Assembly (NCBI RefSeq): GCF_014650695.1
Contig: NZ_BMVL01000007.1
Span: 160,984 to 224,983, forward strand
DNA length: 64,000 nt
DNA from: Streptomyces avidinii
GTDB taxonomy: Bacteria; Actinomycetota; Actinomycetes; Streptomycetales; Streptomycetaceae
Direction of reading: 5' to 3'
Below are positions 39,230 through 48,188 of the stretch, piece by piece. The notes under the pieces were generated by a model that had not been told where the DNA came from, made no database searches, and saw only the letters and a program-made list of their open reading frames with translations. The translations under genes were made by a program, and so were the position numbers. The first letter of the stretch is position 1, and each line of letters starts with the position of its first letter.

Positions 39230-40885
39230 TCAGGGCTTCCCGGCGGGCGGCTCCCAGCCGCTGAGCACGATGTCGAACTGCTGGCGGGTCTTGTCCCAAT
39301 CGGCGACCGGGCTCGACATGTAGATCGCGTACTCCGTCTCGTCCGGGGCGACGTACATCTGCTCCCTGGCCCTGCGCGGACCGGGGTGGTTCTGCTTCTC
39401 CGTCCAGCTGAAGTCCCAGAGCGCGGCCCGGGTGCTGCCCTGGAAGGTGTTCTGGTTCAGCTGGTGCTTCTTGTAGTCCGTCCGCTTCGCCACTTGCTGC
39501 TCCAGGTCCAGCAGGTGCGCATACGGGTCCTTGTAGTCGGGGCTGGGATCGGCGGCGATCCGGATGAAGTGCTTCCCGTCGTCCGGGGTGTAGTCGATCT
39601 GGTCGCCGTTCGCCTGGCGCTTCCAGCCCTCCGGGACGAACAGCGTGAAGCCTGCGATGGGGTCGGTGACCCTGTTGTAGCCGGCCGGCGGGGTCGCCGC
39701 CTGCGGCTTCCCGTCGTCGCCCGACTGTCCGCCGGTCGAGCTGACGACCTTGTCCGGATCGCCCTCCTTGCCCTGGTCCCCGGTGTACTTGAGCACCCCG
39801 AACACCCCGCCCCCGCCGAGCAGCGCCGCCACCAGGGCCACGACCACCGCGCGCCCGCCCCAGCCCCGGGCCGGGTCGGCCGGGGAAGCCGCCGTCGCCA
39901 CCGTCGCCGTGGGCGGACGGGTGGGGGGCTCCGGCAGTGCGGTCGTCTGCCCGACCTCGCCCTGCGGCGCCGGCTGCGGGGCCGGCTCCTGGGCCGGGGC
40001 GAGCTCCTGCGAAGTCAGCGCGCGCGTGGGTACGTACGCCTGCGCCGCCTTCGACTCCCGGCCCTCCATCGCCTCCAGCAGCATCCGCTCGGCCTCCGCC
40101 GCCGAGGGGCGCTCCTTCGGGTCCTTGCGCAGCAGGGCCGTGATGACCGGCCCGAGCGCCCCGGCCTGGCGCAGCGCCGGCGGCTCGTCGTTGACCACGG
40201 CCTGCAGGCTGGAGATGGGCGACGTACGGCGGAACGGCGAACGGGCCTCGACCGCCGTGTAGAGGGTGGCGCCCAGCGACCACAGGTCCGAGGAGGGGTC
40301 GGGGGACCCGCCGGTGACGCGCTCCGGTGCCAGGTAGTCGATGGAGCCGACGATCTCACCCGTCCGCGTGATGGACGAGTCGCCCTCGATCGCGGCGATG
40401 CCGAAGTCCGTGAGCAGCACCCGGCCGTCCTTGGCGAGCAGCACGTTGCCCGGCTTCACGTCCCGGTGCAGTACGCCGACCGCGTGTGCGGCGCGCAGCG
40501 CGCCCAGCACGTGCAGCCCGATCCGGGCCGCCTCGCGCGGCTCGATCCGTCCCGCCGCCTTGGCCGCCTCCGCCAGGGAGGGGCCGTCGATGTACTCCAT
40601 GACGATCCACGGCCGGTCGTCGTGCTCCAGCACGTCGTGGACGGTGACGACCGCCGGGTGCTGGATCCGGGCCGCGGCCCGGGCCTCCTTCTGGGTCCGG
40701 GCGTGCATGACGTCCCGGTCGGCCTGGGCGACGTACAGACCCGCCGTCAGTTCCTTGACGGCGACGGTCCTGTGGAGCAGCTCGTCATGCGCACGCCACA
40801 CCTTGCCCATGCCGCCCCGGCCGATCGGCTCGACGAGCCGGTACCGGCCCGCCAGCACGTCGCCCCCACCTGTCTGCTGTTCCAC
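39230..40885 (-). CDS. receptor Ser/Thr protein kinase 1
   Basis: The 551-residue protein has an N-terminal kinase domain with GRGGMG (22-27), Lys44, HRD (140-142) and DFG (160-162), then a Pro-rich linker, one membrane span (~345-365) and a ~170-residue extracytoplasmic domain (starting GYNRVTDPIAGFTLFVPEGW). All catalytic residues are intact. It belongs to a cluster of three kinase genes on this strand, like the PkaI-type cluster of S. coelicolor that acts on the spore-wall complex. GTG 40885 has only a weak ribosome-binding site. Confidence 0.93.
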   Translation of the reverse strand: MEQQTGGGDVLAGRYRLVEPIGRGGMGKVWRAHDELLHRTVAVKELTAGLYVAQADRDVMHARTQKEARAAARIQHPAVVTVHDVLEHDDRPWIVMEYIDGPSLAEAAKAAGRIEPREAARIGLHVLGALRAAHAVGVLHRDVKPGNVLLAKDGRVLLTDFGIAAIEGDSSITRTGEIVGSIDYLAPERVTGGSPDPSSDLWSLGATLYTAVEARSPFRRTSPISSLQAVVNDEPPALRQAGALGPVITALLRKDPKERPSAAEAERMLLEAMEGRESKAAQAYVPTRALTSQELAPAQEPAPQPAPQGEVGQTTALPEPPTRPPTATVATAASPADPARGWGGRAVVVALVAALLGGGGVFGVLKYTGDQGKEGDPDKVVSSTGGQSGDDGKPQAATPPAGYNRVTDPIAGFTLFVPEGWKRQANGDQIDYTPDDGKHFIRIAADPSPDYKDPYAHLLDLEQQVAKRTDYKKHQLNQNTFQGSTRAALWDFSWTEKQNHPGPRRAREQMYVAPDETEYAIYMSSPVADWDKTRQQFDIVLSGWEPPAGKP

Positions 40886-41010
40886 GAAATCCCGCCGCTC
40901 TCTGCACTTCAGGCCAGATTACGGAGCCCGGAGGGGCTGCCGGAACCGCCCGGGCGCCGAAAGACGGCACTGTGACGCAATCGCCGTACTGATCAGTCGT
41001 CAGTATTCGT

Positions 41011-43560
41011 TCAACCGCCCGCCTTGTAACTCGCCGTGGCCTTTTCGAAGACCTCGGTGACCTTGGACTGCTCGTCCTCCGGACCGGTGACCAGAACGAC
41101 GTGGTAGCTCCCGCCCAGTGCGACCACGAAGTTGCGTGCGAACACGTTGCGACCGGTCCCGTCGATCCATGTGTACCGGCCCGTGGCGCGCAGTTGCTGG
41201 CCCACCTTCGTGGTCTTCACGTCCCCGACGGTGGACCAGGTGGACGTCCGGTACGGGGTCAGCTCCGGCTCCTTGTCCTTCTGGTACGCCGCCGGGTCCG
41301 GATTGCCCTGGACCTTGTCACGGCCGGGGACGACCGTCAGCACGAACTGACCGTCGGTGTACCGGACCTGACCGGACTCATTGATTCCGCGACGCTCCCA
41401 GCCCTCGGGCACGGCGATCTCGAAGTGCTCCGGATCCTGCTGGGTGGTGTAACCGGCCGGAGCCGGGGCCGGGGCGGCCGGTGATTCGGCGGGCCCGGTC
41501 GTCTGCGGCGCGGGCTTGGACTCGGGCGTGCCGGAAGGCACCTGGGAGGGGCTCGGCTTGGCCGGAGCCTGGCCGGTGCTGCCCTGGGCGTCGCCCGCGG
41601 CCTCCGGATCCGCGGCCCGCGGCATGAACAGCAGCGCGTACGCCACCCCGCCGGCGAGCAGGACCAGGATCCCGACGAGCAGGGTCCGGCCGAGAGCGCG
41701 CGGTTTGCGGGGGGCGGAGGGGTTCCGGTGCCGCCCGTGGACCTCGCCGCGGCGGCGTACGACGGGCAGCCGCGCAGGATCCGGCTCCGGCATCGGGAGC
41801 ATCCCGAATCCGGCGTCCGGCTCGGGCGCCGACCTTACGAGCGAGCGCAGCCAGCCGCGCAGCTCCTCGAAGTCGGGCCGCTCCGTGGGGTCCTGGCGCA
41901 GCAGCGACTCGACGATCGGGCGCAGCGCCCCGCACTCCTCCGCGAAGGCCGGCGGCTCCGCGCAGACCATCTCGACCAGCTCGGCGGCGCTGTCCTCCGG
42001 GTACGGGGCGTGCCCCTGCACCGCGCGGTAGAGCAGCGCGCCGAGCGCCCACAGGTCTGTGGCGGGCCCGACGGGCGCCGCGAGCTGCCAGTGCCCGTGC
42101 ACGGGACCGGCCTGCTCGGGGGCCCACCGCTCGGTGACCGCCCCGACGACGGCCATCCGGGTCTGCCGCGCGCGCTCGGCGTCCAGGCCGGTGCGCGGCC
42201 CGGACCGGCCGCTCGACTGCGGCTGGTCCGACGCGGGCGGGGCCGGGGCCTCGGCCTGCCGGTAGCCCTGGGGCAGGGCGAGTCGGGCGGGCAGGGCGGG
42301 GCGTTCGGGCTGGGGTTCGGGCGCCGGCTCGGGCCGGAGTTCCGGTACTTGTTCCGGTACTTGTTCCGGTACTTGTTCCGGTTCCGGTTCCGGTAAGGGC
42401 TCCGGTTCCGGTTCCGGGGCTGCTGCGGGGAGTTCCGCCCGGCGGGGGGTGGCGCCGTGCCAGGGGGCGGCGGCACCGGTCTGCGGACCGCCGTAGGGGT
42501 ACGAGTACCCGTGCGGGAGGGTCGACCCTTCGGGCCGACGCTCCGGCGATGGCGAACCGCCCTCGATCTCGGCCCCGGCCCTGCGCTCCTCGACGACCCG
42601 GGCGGCTGCGGCCCGCGCCCCGGCCCGGTAGGCGGCGATGGCCCCGGCCCGTGCTGCGGCCTGGAGGTCGGGGCGCTCCTGCGGCCGGCCGGGGGTGATG
42701 TGGTCGTTGTACCGCGGCCCGGTGTCGTACCCGGGGGCCACCAGCGGCGCGTAGGCGGCGGGCGGCTCCGTACGGAGCTCCACCGGGCCGGCTGCGGGAG
42801 CCGGGTCCGGGATCACGACCGGAGCGGAAACAGGCACCCGCCCCGGCCCCGACGCCGGTGCCGGTGCCGGTGCCGGTGCCGGTGCCGGGAGCGGAAGCGA
42901 ACCGGTGGCGGGACCGGGAAGCGGGACCGGAAGCGGAACGGGAACCGGGGCGGTACCCCACCCCGTCGCGCCGCCGGTGTCCTCGGCGCTCGGGACGGGG
43001 TCGTACCCGCACAGGGCCTCCTCCGCCGCGCCGGCCGCCAGGCCGGTCAGCACGACCCGCCCGTCCTCGCACACCAACACCGTCCGGACGGTGATGTTCC
43101 GGTGCGTCCAGCCGTGCGCGTGCAGCACCCGCAGCGCGGTGAGCACGTCCGAGGCCACCTCGGCCGCGCGGTAGGGACTCAGCGGTTCATCGGCTATGAG
43201 CGCGGCCAGCGGCCTGGCCGGGACCAGTTCGCTCACTATCCACAGCGACTCGCCCTCGGCGAACACGTCGAAGACCTGGTCCAGCCGGGGATGGTCCGGG
43301 ATCGAAGCCGCCGCCTGCGCCGCCTCGATGGCGCGGCGGACGGCCGGCAGATCGGCGGGCGACCGGCGCGCGGCCGGCACGGCGCGGTGCCCGTCCAGCA
43401 GCTCCGCGTCCACGACCTCCGGCAACGGCACCTGCCGTACCAGGACTTCCTGCCCGCTGCGCGTGTCAAAGGCGCGCGTCTCGATCAGTTCGTACTCGTC
43501 GGACGGCGGCAGGGGCAGGCGGTAGCGGCCGGCCAGGATCCGGCCCGCGTACTCCTCCAC
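41011..43560 (-). CDS. receptor Ser/Thr pseudokinase 2
   Basis: The 849-residue protein keeps the kinase fold (ELVPARPLAALI, RVLHAHGWTH, GALLYRAVQGHAPYPE) but lacks the catalytic residues. The beta-3 Lys is Arg42, HRD is HRN (153-155) and DFG is TGL (172-174). A very long low-complexity insertion (Pro-Ala, Pro-Val and Pro-Glu repeats, ~185-490) splits the kinase fold. One membrane span (~675-695) and an extracytoplasmic domain (HFEIAVPEGW...) related to those of the two neighbours follow. GTG 43560 follows GGGGGAGG. It probably modulates the active kinases rather than phosphorylating. Confidence 0.9.
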   Translation of the reverse strand: MEEYAGRILAGRYRLPLPPSDEYELIETRAFDTRSGQEVLVRQVPLPEVVDAELLDGHRAVPAARRSPADLPAVRRAIEAAQAAASIPDHPRLDQVFDVFAEGESLWIVSELVPARPLAALIADEPLSPYRAAEVASDVLTALRVLHAHGWTHRNITVRTVLVCEDGRVVLTGLAAGAAEEALCGYDPVPSAEDTGGATGWGTAPVPVPLPVPLPGPATGSLPLPAPAPAPAPAPASGPGRVPVSAPVVIPDPAPAAGPVELRTEPPAAYAPLVAPGYDTGPRYNDHITPGRPQERPDLQAAARAGAIAAYRAGARAAAARVVEERRAGAEIEGGSPSPERRPEGSTLPHGYSYPYGGPQTGAAAPWHGATPRRAELPAAAPEPEPEPLPEPEPEQVPEQVPEQVPELRPEPAPEPQPERPALPARLALPQGYRQAEAPAPPASDQPQSSGRSGPRTGLDAERARQTRMAVVGAVTERWAPEQAGPVHGHWQLAAPVGPATDLWALGALLYRAVQGHAPYPEDSAAELVEMVCAEPPAFAEECGALRPIVESLLRQDPTERPDFEELRGWLRSLVRSAPEPDAGFGMLPMPEPDPARLPVVRRRGEVHGRHRNPSAPRKPRALGRTLLVGILVLLAGGVAYALLFMPRAADPEAAGDAQGSTGQAPAKPSPSQVPSGTPESKPAPQTTGPAESPAAPAPAPAGYTTQQDPEHFEIAVPEGWERRGINESGQVRYTDGQFVLTVVPGRDKVQGNPDPAAYQKDKEPELTPYRTSTWSTVGDVKTTKVGQQLRATGRYTWIDGTGRNVFARNFVVALGGSYHVVLVTGPEDEQSKVTEVFEKATASYKAGG

Positions 43561-43637
43561 ATCGCCTCCCCCGAGTGCGGCGGGTCCCCATGGCCCCTCC
43601 GACACGATACGTCGCCGGGGCCGCCCGCGTCCCGAGG

Positions 43638-46076
43638 TCAGCCGAGCGGCTGGAAGGTCTCGAAGGCGACGTTGCGCAACTGGGTGCACTCGGCGCCGTC
43701 CCACTGGTCGGCGGCGCAGCTGATCATGATGGCGTAGCCGTGCGTCGCGTCCAGCTTGAAGCCGCGGTTGAGCACGCGGACCTTGATTCCCTTCTGCTCC
43801 CGCTCGAACTCCCAGTCCGCGACGGTCGGGTAGCCCCGGTAGTCCACCGCGTCGATGCGGATCTGCCGGTAGCTCGTGCTGCTGCCCGCAACCGCCGGGG
43901 CGGCCTTGGCCCAGGCGAGGCGCGCGTCGTTGCCCGGCTTGTCGGTGTAGTCGACCTGGATCCGCGGGAATCCGCCGTCACGGCTGTATATGCCGCCGGA
44001 GTTCTCACCCGCGGTGCCCGTCTGCTTGAAGCCCTCGGGCATCGCCATCGAGAAGTGGAACCCGAAGTCCTGCACCTGGACGAACCCCGCCGGGAGCGCG
44101 CCGCCCGCGCCGCCGCCGGACGTGGCGCCCTGCCCCTGGTTCGCGGCCGGGGACTGCTGCCCGCCGGTACCGGCACCGGTGCCCGCCCCCGCGCTGCCAT
44201 TGGCGTTGCCGCCCGGGTCACCGGTGTTCCCCGAGGGCTTCGGGGAGGTGTCCCCGGTCCCGCCGCCGCTCGGGTCCTTCGGTGCCGAGGCCGCCGGGGT
44301 GGGCTTGCCACCGCCCTTGCTCTCGTCCTTGGTGTCCTTGTCGTCGCCGCTGAAGGCGTAGGCGATGAGCGAGCCGACGACGGCCAGCACCACGACCACG
44401 GCCGCCGCCGCGAGCACGATGGTGCGGCGCTGCATGACGTCCGTGAGCGGAGCCTTGACGGGGGACGGCTTGGACTTCGGCGGCTCCGCGGCGGAAACGG
44501 CCGTGGTGGCGGCCGCGGTCGTCGCCGCCTTGCGGGCCGCCTTCAGCGCGGCGCGGGCGCGCTCGCGCTGCTCGCGGTCGCGGCGCTCGCGTTCCTTCTT
44601 CGCCGCCTTCTCGGCTGCCTTCTCGGCCTTCTCGGCGGCCGACTTCTCCGCGGCCTCCTTGGCGTCCGCGAGCGAAATCTGCCGGGTCTCCTCGGCCGCC
44701 GCGGCGACTACGGGAGCGGGCTCGGGCTCGGGCGCCGCGAGGACGGCGCCCAGCATCGCCCGGGCTCGGGTGTCGTCGAGCCGGTGCGCCGGGTCCTTGG
44801 CGAGCAGGCCGTAGATGACCTCGGCCAGCGGACCCGCGTTCTTCGGCGGATCCACCGGCTCGGTCATCACGGCGGTGAGGGTGGCGAGCGCGGACCCCTT
44901 GTCGTACGGGGGCACTCCCTCGACGGAGGCGTACAGCAGCCCGCCGAGGGACCACATGTCGGCGGGCGGGCCGGGCTTGTGGCCGCGGGCGCGCTCGGGG
45001 GAGATGTACGACGGGGCGCCGACGAGCATGCCGGTGGAGGTGACGGAGGGGTCGCCCTCGACCTGCGCGATGCCGAAGTCGGTGAGGACGACCCGGCCGT
45101 TGCCGGCGATGAGCACATTGGACGGCTTCACGTCACGGTGCAGGATGCCCTGGCCGTGCGCGGCGCGCAGCACGTCGAGCACCGCGAGGCCGACCTCGGC
45201 GGCGCGGTGCGGCGTGAGCGGGCCGTTCTCGCGTATGAACTCGGCGAGCGAGAGGCCCTCGATGAGCTCCATGACGATCCACGGCCGGGCGTCCTCGTCC
45301 ACGACGTCGTAGACGGTGACGGCGCCGCCGCTGCGGATCCGGGCAATGGCCTTGGCCTCGCGGAGGGTACGGGTGATGAGGCGTCGCTTCTCGTCCTCGT
45401 CGACCCCGCTGCTGAAGCGGAGTTCCTTGACGGCGACGGTCCGGCCCAGGGTCTCGTCCTGGGCCCGCCAGACGGTACCCATCCCGCCCTTGCCGAGCAC
45501 GCTGCCGAGCCGGTACCGCCCGGCCAGCAACCGCCCCTTGTCCTGCCCGTCCCCGGCGGCCTTCGCGGCCGCGGCCTTGACGGCGGCGGCCATGGCATCC
45601 GCCTTCTCGACGACGGGATTCCCCCCGCCCTTGGGCTTCACGGCCGGCTTGGCATCGGCGGTCTCCGCCACCGGCGCCGCGGCCGCCTTGCCCAACCCGG
45701 GCTTCGCAGCCACCGGCCCGTCGCCGGCGGGCTCCGCCGCAGGCGCCTCAGCAGCGGCAGGCGACCCCGCGGCCTTGCTCAGCCCGGGCTTCGCCTCGGA
45801 CGCAGCATCAGCCACCGGCTCGGCATCCGCCGGCTCCGCCGCAGGCGCATCGGAAGCCGCGGCGTCAGCCGCACGCTCCTCACTGCGCGGCTTCGCCGCA
45901 GGCGACCCGGGCTTCGCAGCCGCGGCCGCAGGCGCAGCGTCAGCCGGCTCGGCAGCCGCGGGCTGCGCCACAGGCGATCCGGCAGCCGAAGCCGCGGCGC
46001 CAGCCCCAGACTTCTCACTGCTGGGCTTCGCCGCAGGCGACCCGGCAGGCGACTCGGTGTGCTCCGGCTTCGACAT
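43638..46076 (-). CDS. receptor Ser/Thr protein kinase 3 with Ala/Pro-rich N-terminus
   Basis: The 812-residue protein begins with ~175 residues of Ala/Pro/Glu/Lys repeats before an intact kinase domain (GKGGMG at ~195-200, Lys217, HRDVKPSN, DFG). A charged coiled coil (EKAEKAAEKAAKKERERR region), one membrane span (~575-600) and an outer domain (FHFSMAMPEGF...) follow. A disordered region before a bacterial kinase domain is unusual. ATG 46076 follows AGAGGGGAC. It is the first gene of the three-kinase cluster. Confidence 0.93.
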   Translation of the reverse strand: MSKPEHTESPAGSPAAKPSSEKSGAGAAASAAGSPVAQPAAAEPADAAPAAAAAKPGSPAAKPRSEERAADAAASDAPAAEPADAEPVADAASEAKPGLSKAAGSPAAAEAPAAEPAGDGPVAAKPGLGKAAAAPVAETADAKPAVKPKGGGNPVVEKADAMAAAVKAAAAKAAGDGQDKGRLLAGRYRLGSVLGKGGMGTVWRAQDETLGRTVAVKELRFSSGVDEDEKRRLITRTLREAKAIARIRSGGAVTVYDVVDEDARPWIVMELIEGLSLAEFIRENGPLTPHRAAEVGLAVLDVLRAAHGQGILHRDVKPSNVLIAGNGRVVLTDFGIAQVEGDPSVTSTGMLVGAPSYISPERARGHKPGPPADMWSLGGLLYASVEGVPPYDKGSALATLTAVMTEPVDPPKNAGPLAEVIYGLLAKDPAHRLDDTRARAMLGAVLAAPEPEPAPVVAAAAEETRQISLADAKEAAEKSAAEKAEKAAEKAAKKERERRDREQRERARAALKAARKAATTAAATTAVSAAEPPKSKPSPVKAPLTDVMQRRTIVLAAAAVVVVLAVVGSLIAYAFSGDDKDTKDESKGGGKPTPAASAPKDPSGGGTGDTSPKPSGNTGDPGGNANGSAGAGTGAGTGGQQSPAANQGQGATSGGGAGGALPAGFVQVQDFGFHFSMAMPEGFKQTGTAGENSGGIYSRDGGFPRIQVDYTDKPGNDARLAWAKAAPAVAGSSTSYRQIRIDAVDYRGYPTVADWEFEREQKGIKVRVLNRGFKLDATHGYAIMISCAADQWDGAECTQLRNVAFETFQPLG

Positions 46077-46237
46077 GCGTCCCCTCTGCGATCGTGCCGC
46101 TGCTCCGCCTGCCCCAGCGGCTGAGCGACCCGGCGGCCGGGGCCCGCGATAACCCGCCCCGGCAGAACCCTCATTGTTCCTCACTCCGCAACGGACGGGC
46201 GCCCCGGGTCTGCGGTTCCCCCCTCCGCATCCCGGAG

Positions 46238-47956
46238 TTACAACGGAACGATGTCGGGCGCCCCCAGCCGCGCCGCGTCCGCCGTCTGATCGTCCGGCTG
46301 GCGCTGCGATTCCCGTTCCGCCTGGACCCGCTTCTCGTAGTGCTCCACTTCCTTCTCGATCTGCTGCTTGTCCCACCCCAGGACCGGCGCCATCAACTCC
46401 GCGCATTCCCGCGCCGACAGCGTCCCCCGGTCGAAGGTCTCGATCGAGATCCGCGTCCGCCGCGTCAGTACGTCGTCCAGGTGCCGCGCCCCCTCGTGCG
46501 AGGCGGCGTACACGATTTCCGCCCGGAGGTAGTCGTCCGCTCCGGACAGCGGCTCGCGCAGCCCCGGGTCTGCGGCCATCAGGTCCAGCAGTTCCTCCGT
46601 CAGGGACCCGAAGCGGTTCAACAGGTGTTCCACCCGCACCACATGAAGGCCCGTCCGGGCCGCGATCCGGGCCCGGCCGTTCCACAGCGCCTGGTATCCC
46701 TCCGCCCCCACCAGCGGGACGTCCTCCGTCACGCAGTCCGCCACCCGCTGGTCCAGCCCGTGCACGGCCTCGTCCACCGCGTCCTTCGCCATGACCCGGT
46801 ACGTCGTGTACTTGCCCCCGGCAACCACCACCAGCCCCGGCACCGGGTGCGCCACCGTGTGCTCGCGCGACAGCTTGCTCGTGGCGTCCGACTCCCCGGC
46901 CAGCAGCGGCCGCAGGCCCGCGTACACGCCCTGGACGTCGTCGCGCGTGAGCGGCACCGCCAGCACCGAGTTGACGTGCTCCAGGAGGTAGTCGATGTCC
47001 GCGCTCGACGCCGCCGGGTGCGCCTTGTCCAGGTCCCAGTCGGTGTCCGTGGTCCCCACGATCCAGTGCCGGCCCCACGGGATGACGAACAGCACCGACT
47101 TCTCGGTGCGCAGGATCAGCCCGGTGCTCGAATGGATCCGGTCCTTCGGTACGACCAGATGGATGCCCTTCGAGGCCCGTACGTGGAACTGGCCGCGCTC
47201 CCCGATCAGCGCCTGGGTGTCATCCGTCCACACCCCCGTCGCGTTCACGACCTGCTTCGCCCGGATCTCGTATTCCCCGGTCGCCCCCCGCCCCCCTTCC
47301 ACATCACGCACCCGCGCGCCGACCACCCGCTCGCCCTCGCGCAGAAAGCCGACGACCCTCGCCCGATTGGCGCAGTGCGCCCCGTACGCCGCAGCCGTCC
47401 GCACCAGCGTCGTGACGTACCGGGCATCGTCCATCTGGGCGTCGTAGTACTGCAGGGCGCCCACCAACGCGTCCTTGCGCAGCGCCGGCGCCACCCGCAG
47501 GGCGCGCGCCCGCGACAGGTGCCGGTGCACGGGCAGGCCGCGCCCGTGTCCGCTGGAGACCGACATCGCGTCGTACAGCGCGACGCCCGAGCCGGCGTAC
47601 AGCCGCTCCCAGCCCTTGTGCTGAAGCGGGTACAGGAAGGGCACCGGCTTCACCAGGTGCGGGGCGAGGCGCTCCAGCAGCAGGCCGCGCTCCTTCAGGG
47701 CCTCACGTACGAGGGCGAAGTCGAGCATCTCCAGGTACCGCAGGCCTCCGTGGATCAGCTTGCTGGAGCGGCTGGAGGTGCCCGAGGCCCAGTCCCGGGC
47801 CTCCACCAGGCCGGTCGACAGGCCGCGGGTCACGGCGTCCAGCGCGGTGCCGGCGCCCACCACCCCCGCGCCCACCACCAGCACGTCCAGTTCCCGCTCG
47901 GCCATCCGGCTGAGAGCCTCGGCCCGCTGTGTCGGCCCCAGTGTCGCTGTCCTCAC
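46238..47956 (-). CDS. glpD: FAD-dependent glycerol-3-phosphate dehydrogenase
   Basis: The 572-residue membrane-associated flavoenzyme oxidises glycerol 3-phosphate to dihydroxyacetone phosphate and feeds electrons to quinone. The FAD motif is VVGAGVVGAG near residues 27-36. GTSSRSSKLIHGGLRYLE and the C-terminal GlpA/GlpD domain are present. GTG 47956 follows GGGAGG. It stands alone, with no glpK or glpF nearby. A 161-bp gap follows to the kinase cluster. Confidence 0.94.
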   Translation of the reverse strand: MRTATLGPTQRAEALSRMAERELDVLVVGAGVVGAGTALDAVTRGLSTGLVEARDWASGTSSRSSKLIHGGLRYLEMLDFALVREALKERGLLLERLAPHLVKPVPFLYPLQHKGWERLYAGSGVALYDAMSVSSGHGRGLPVHRHLSRARALRVAPALRKDALVGALQYYDAQMDDARYVTTLVRTAAAYGAHCANRARVVGFLREGERVVGARVRDVEGGRGATGEYEIRAKQVVNATGVWTDDTQALIGERGQFHVRASKGIHLVVPKDRIHSSTGLILRTEKSVLFVIPWGRHWIVGTTDTDWDLDKAHPAASSADIDYLLEHVNSVLAVPLTRDDVQGVYAGLRPLLAGESDATSKLSREHTVAHPVPGLVVVAGGKYTTYRVMAKDAVDEAVHGLDQRVADCVTEDVPLVGAEGYQALWNGRARIAARTGLHVVRVEHLLNRFGSLTEELLDLMAADPGLREPLSGADDYLRAEIVYAASHEGARHLDDVLTRRTRISIETFDRGTLSARECAELMAPVLGWDKQQIEKEVEHYEKRVQAERESQRQPDDQTADAARLGAPDIVPL

Positions 47957-48188
47957 GGCTGCCTCCCGTTGGTGCGGATGAGATCCCGCTCACATGCCCC
48001 CGTTCCTTGATTCTGACCGCCCGCACCCACATCAGCCACCGCCTGTGGACAACACAACGGTGGCGTTCGCCCCGGAATGCGACATATCTGTCATATATAC
48101 GCCTAGTCTGACATTGCGCCAGCTTCCCCTGTGCCCCCGGAGGACTTGCGCCGCAGCCCCCTCATGTCAGGGAAGGGACGGCACCCCC

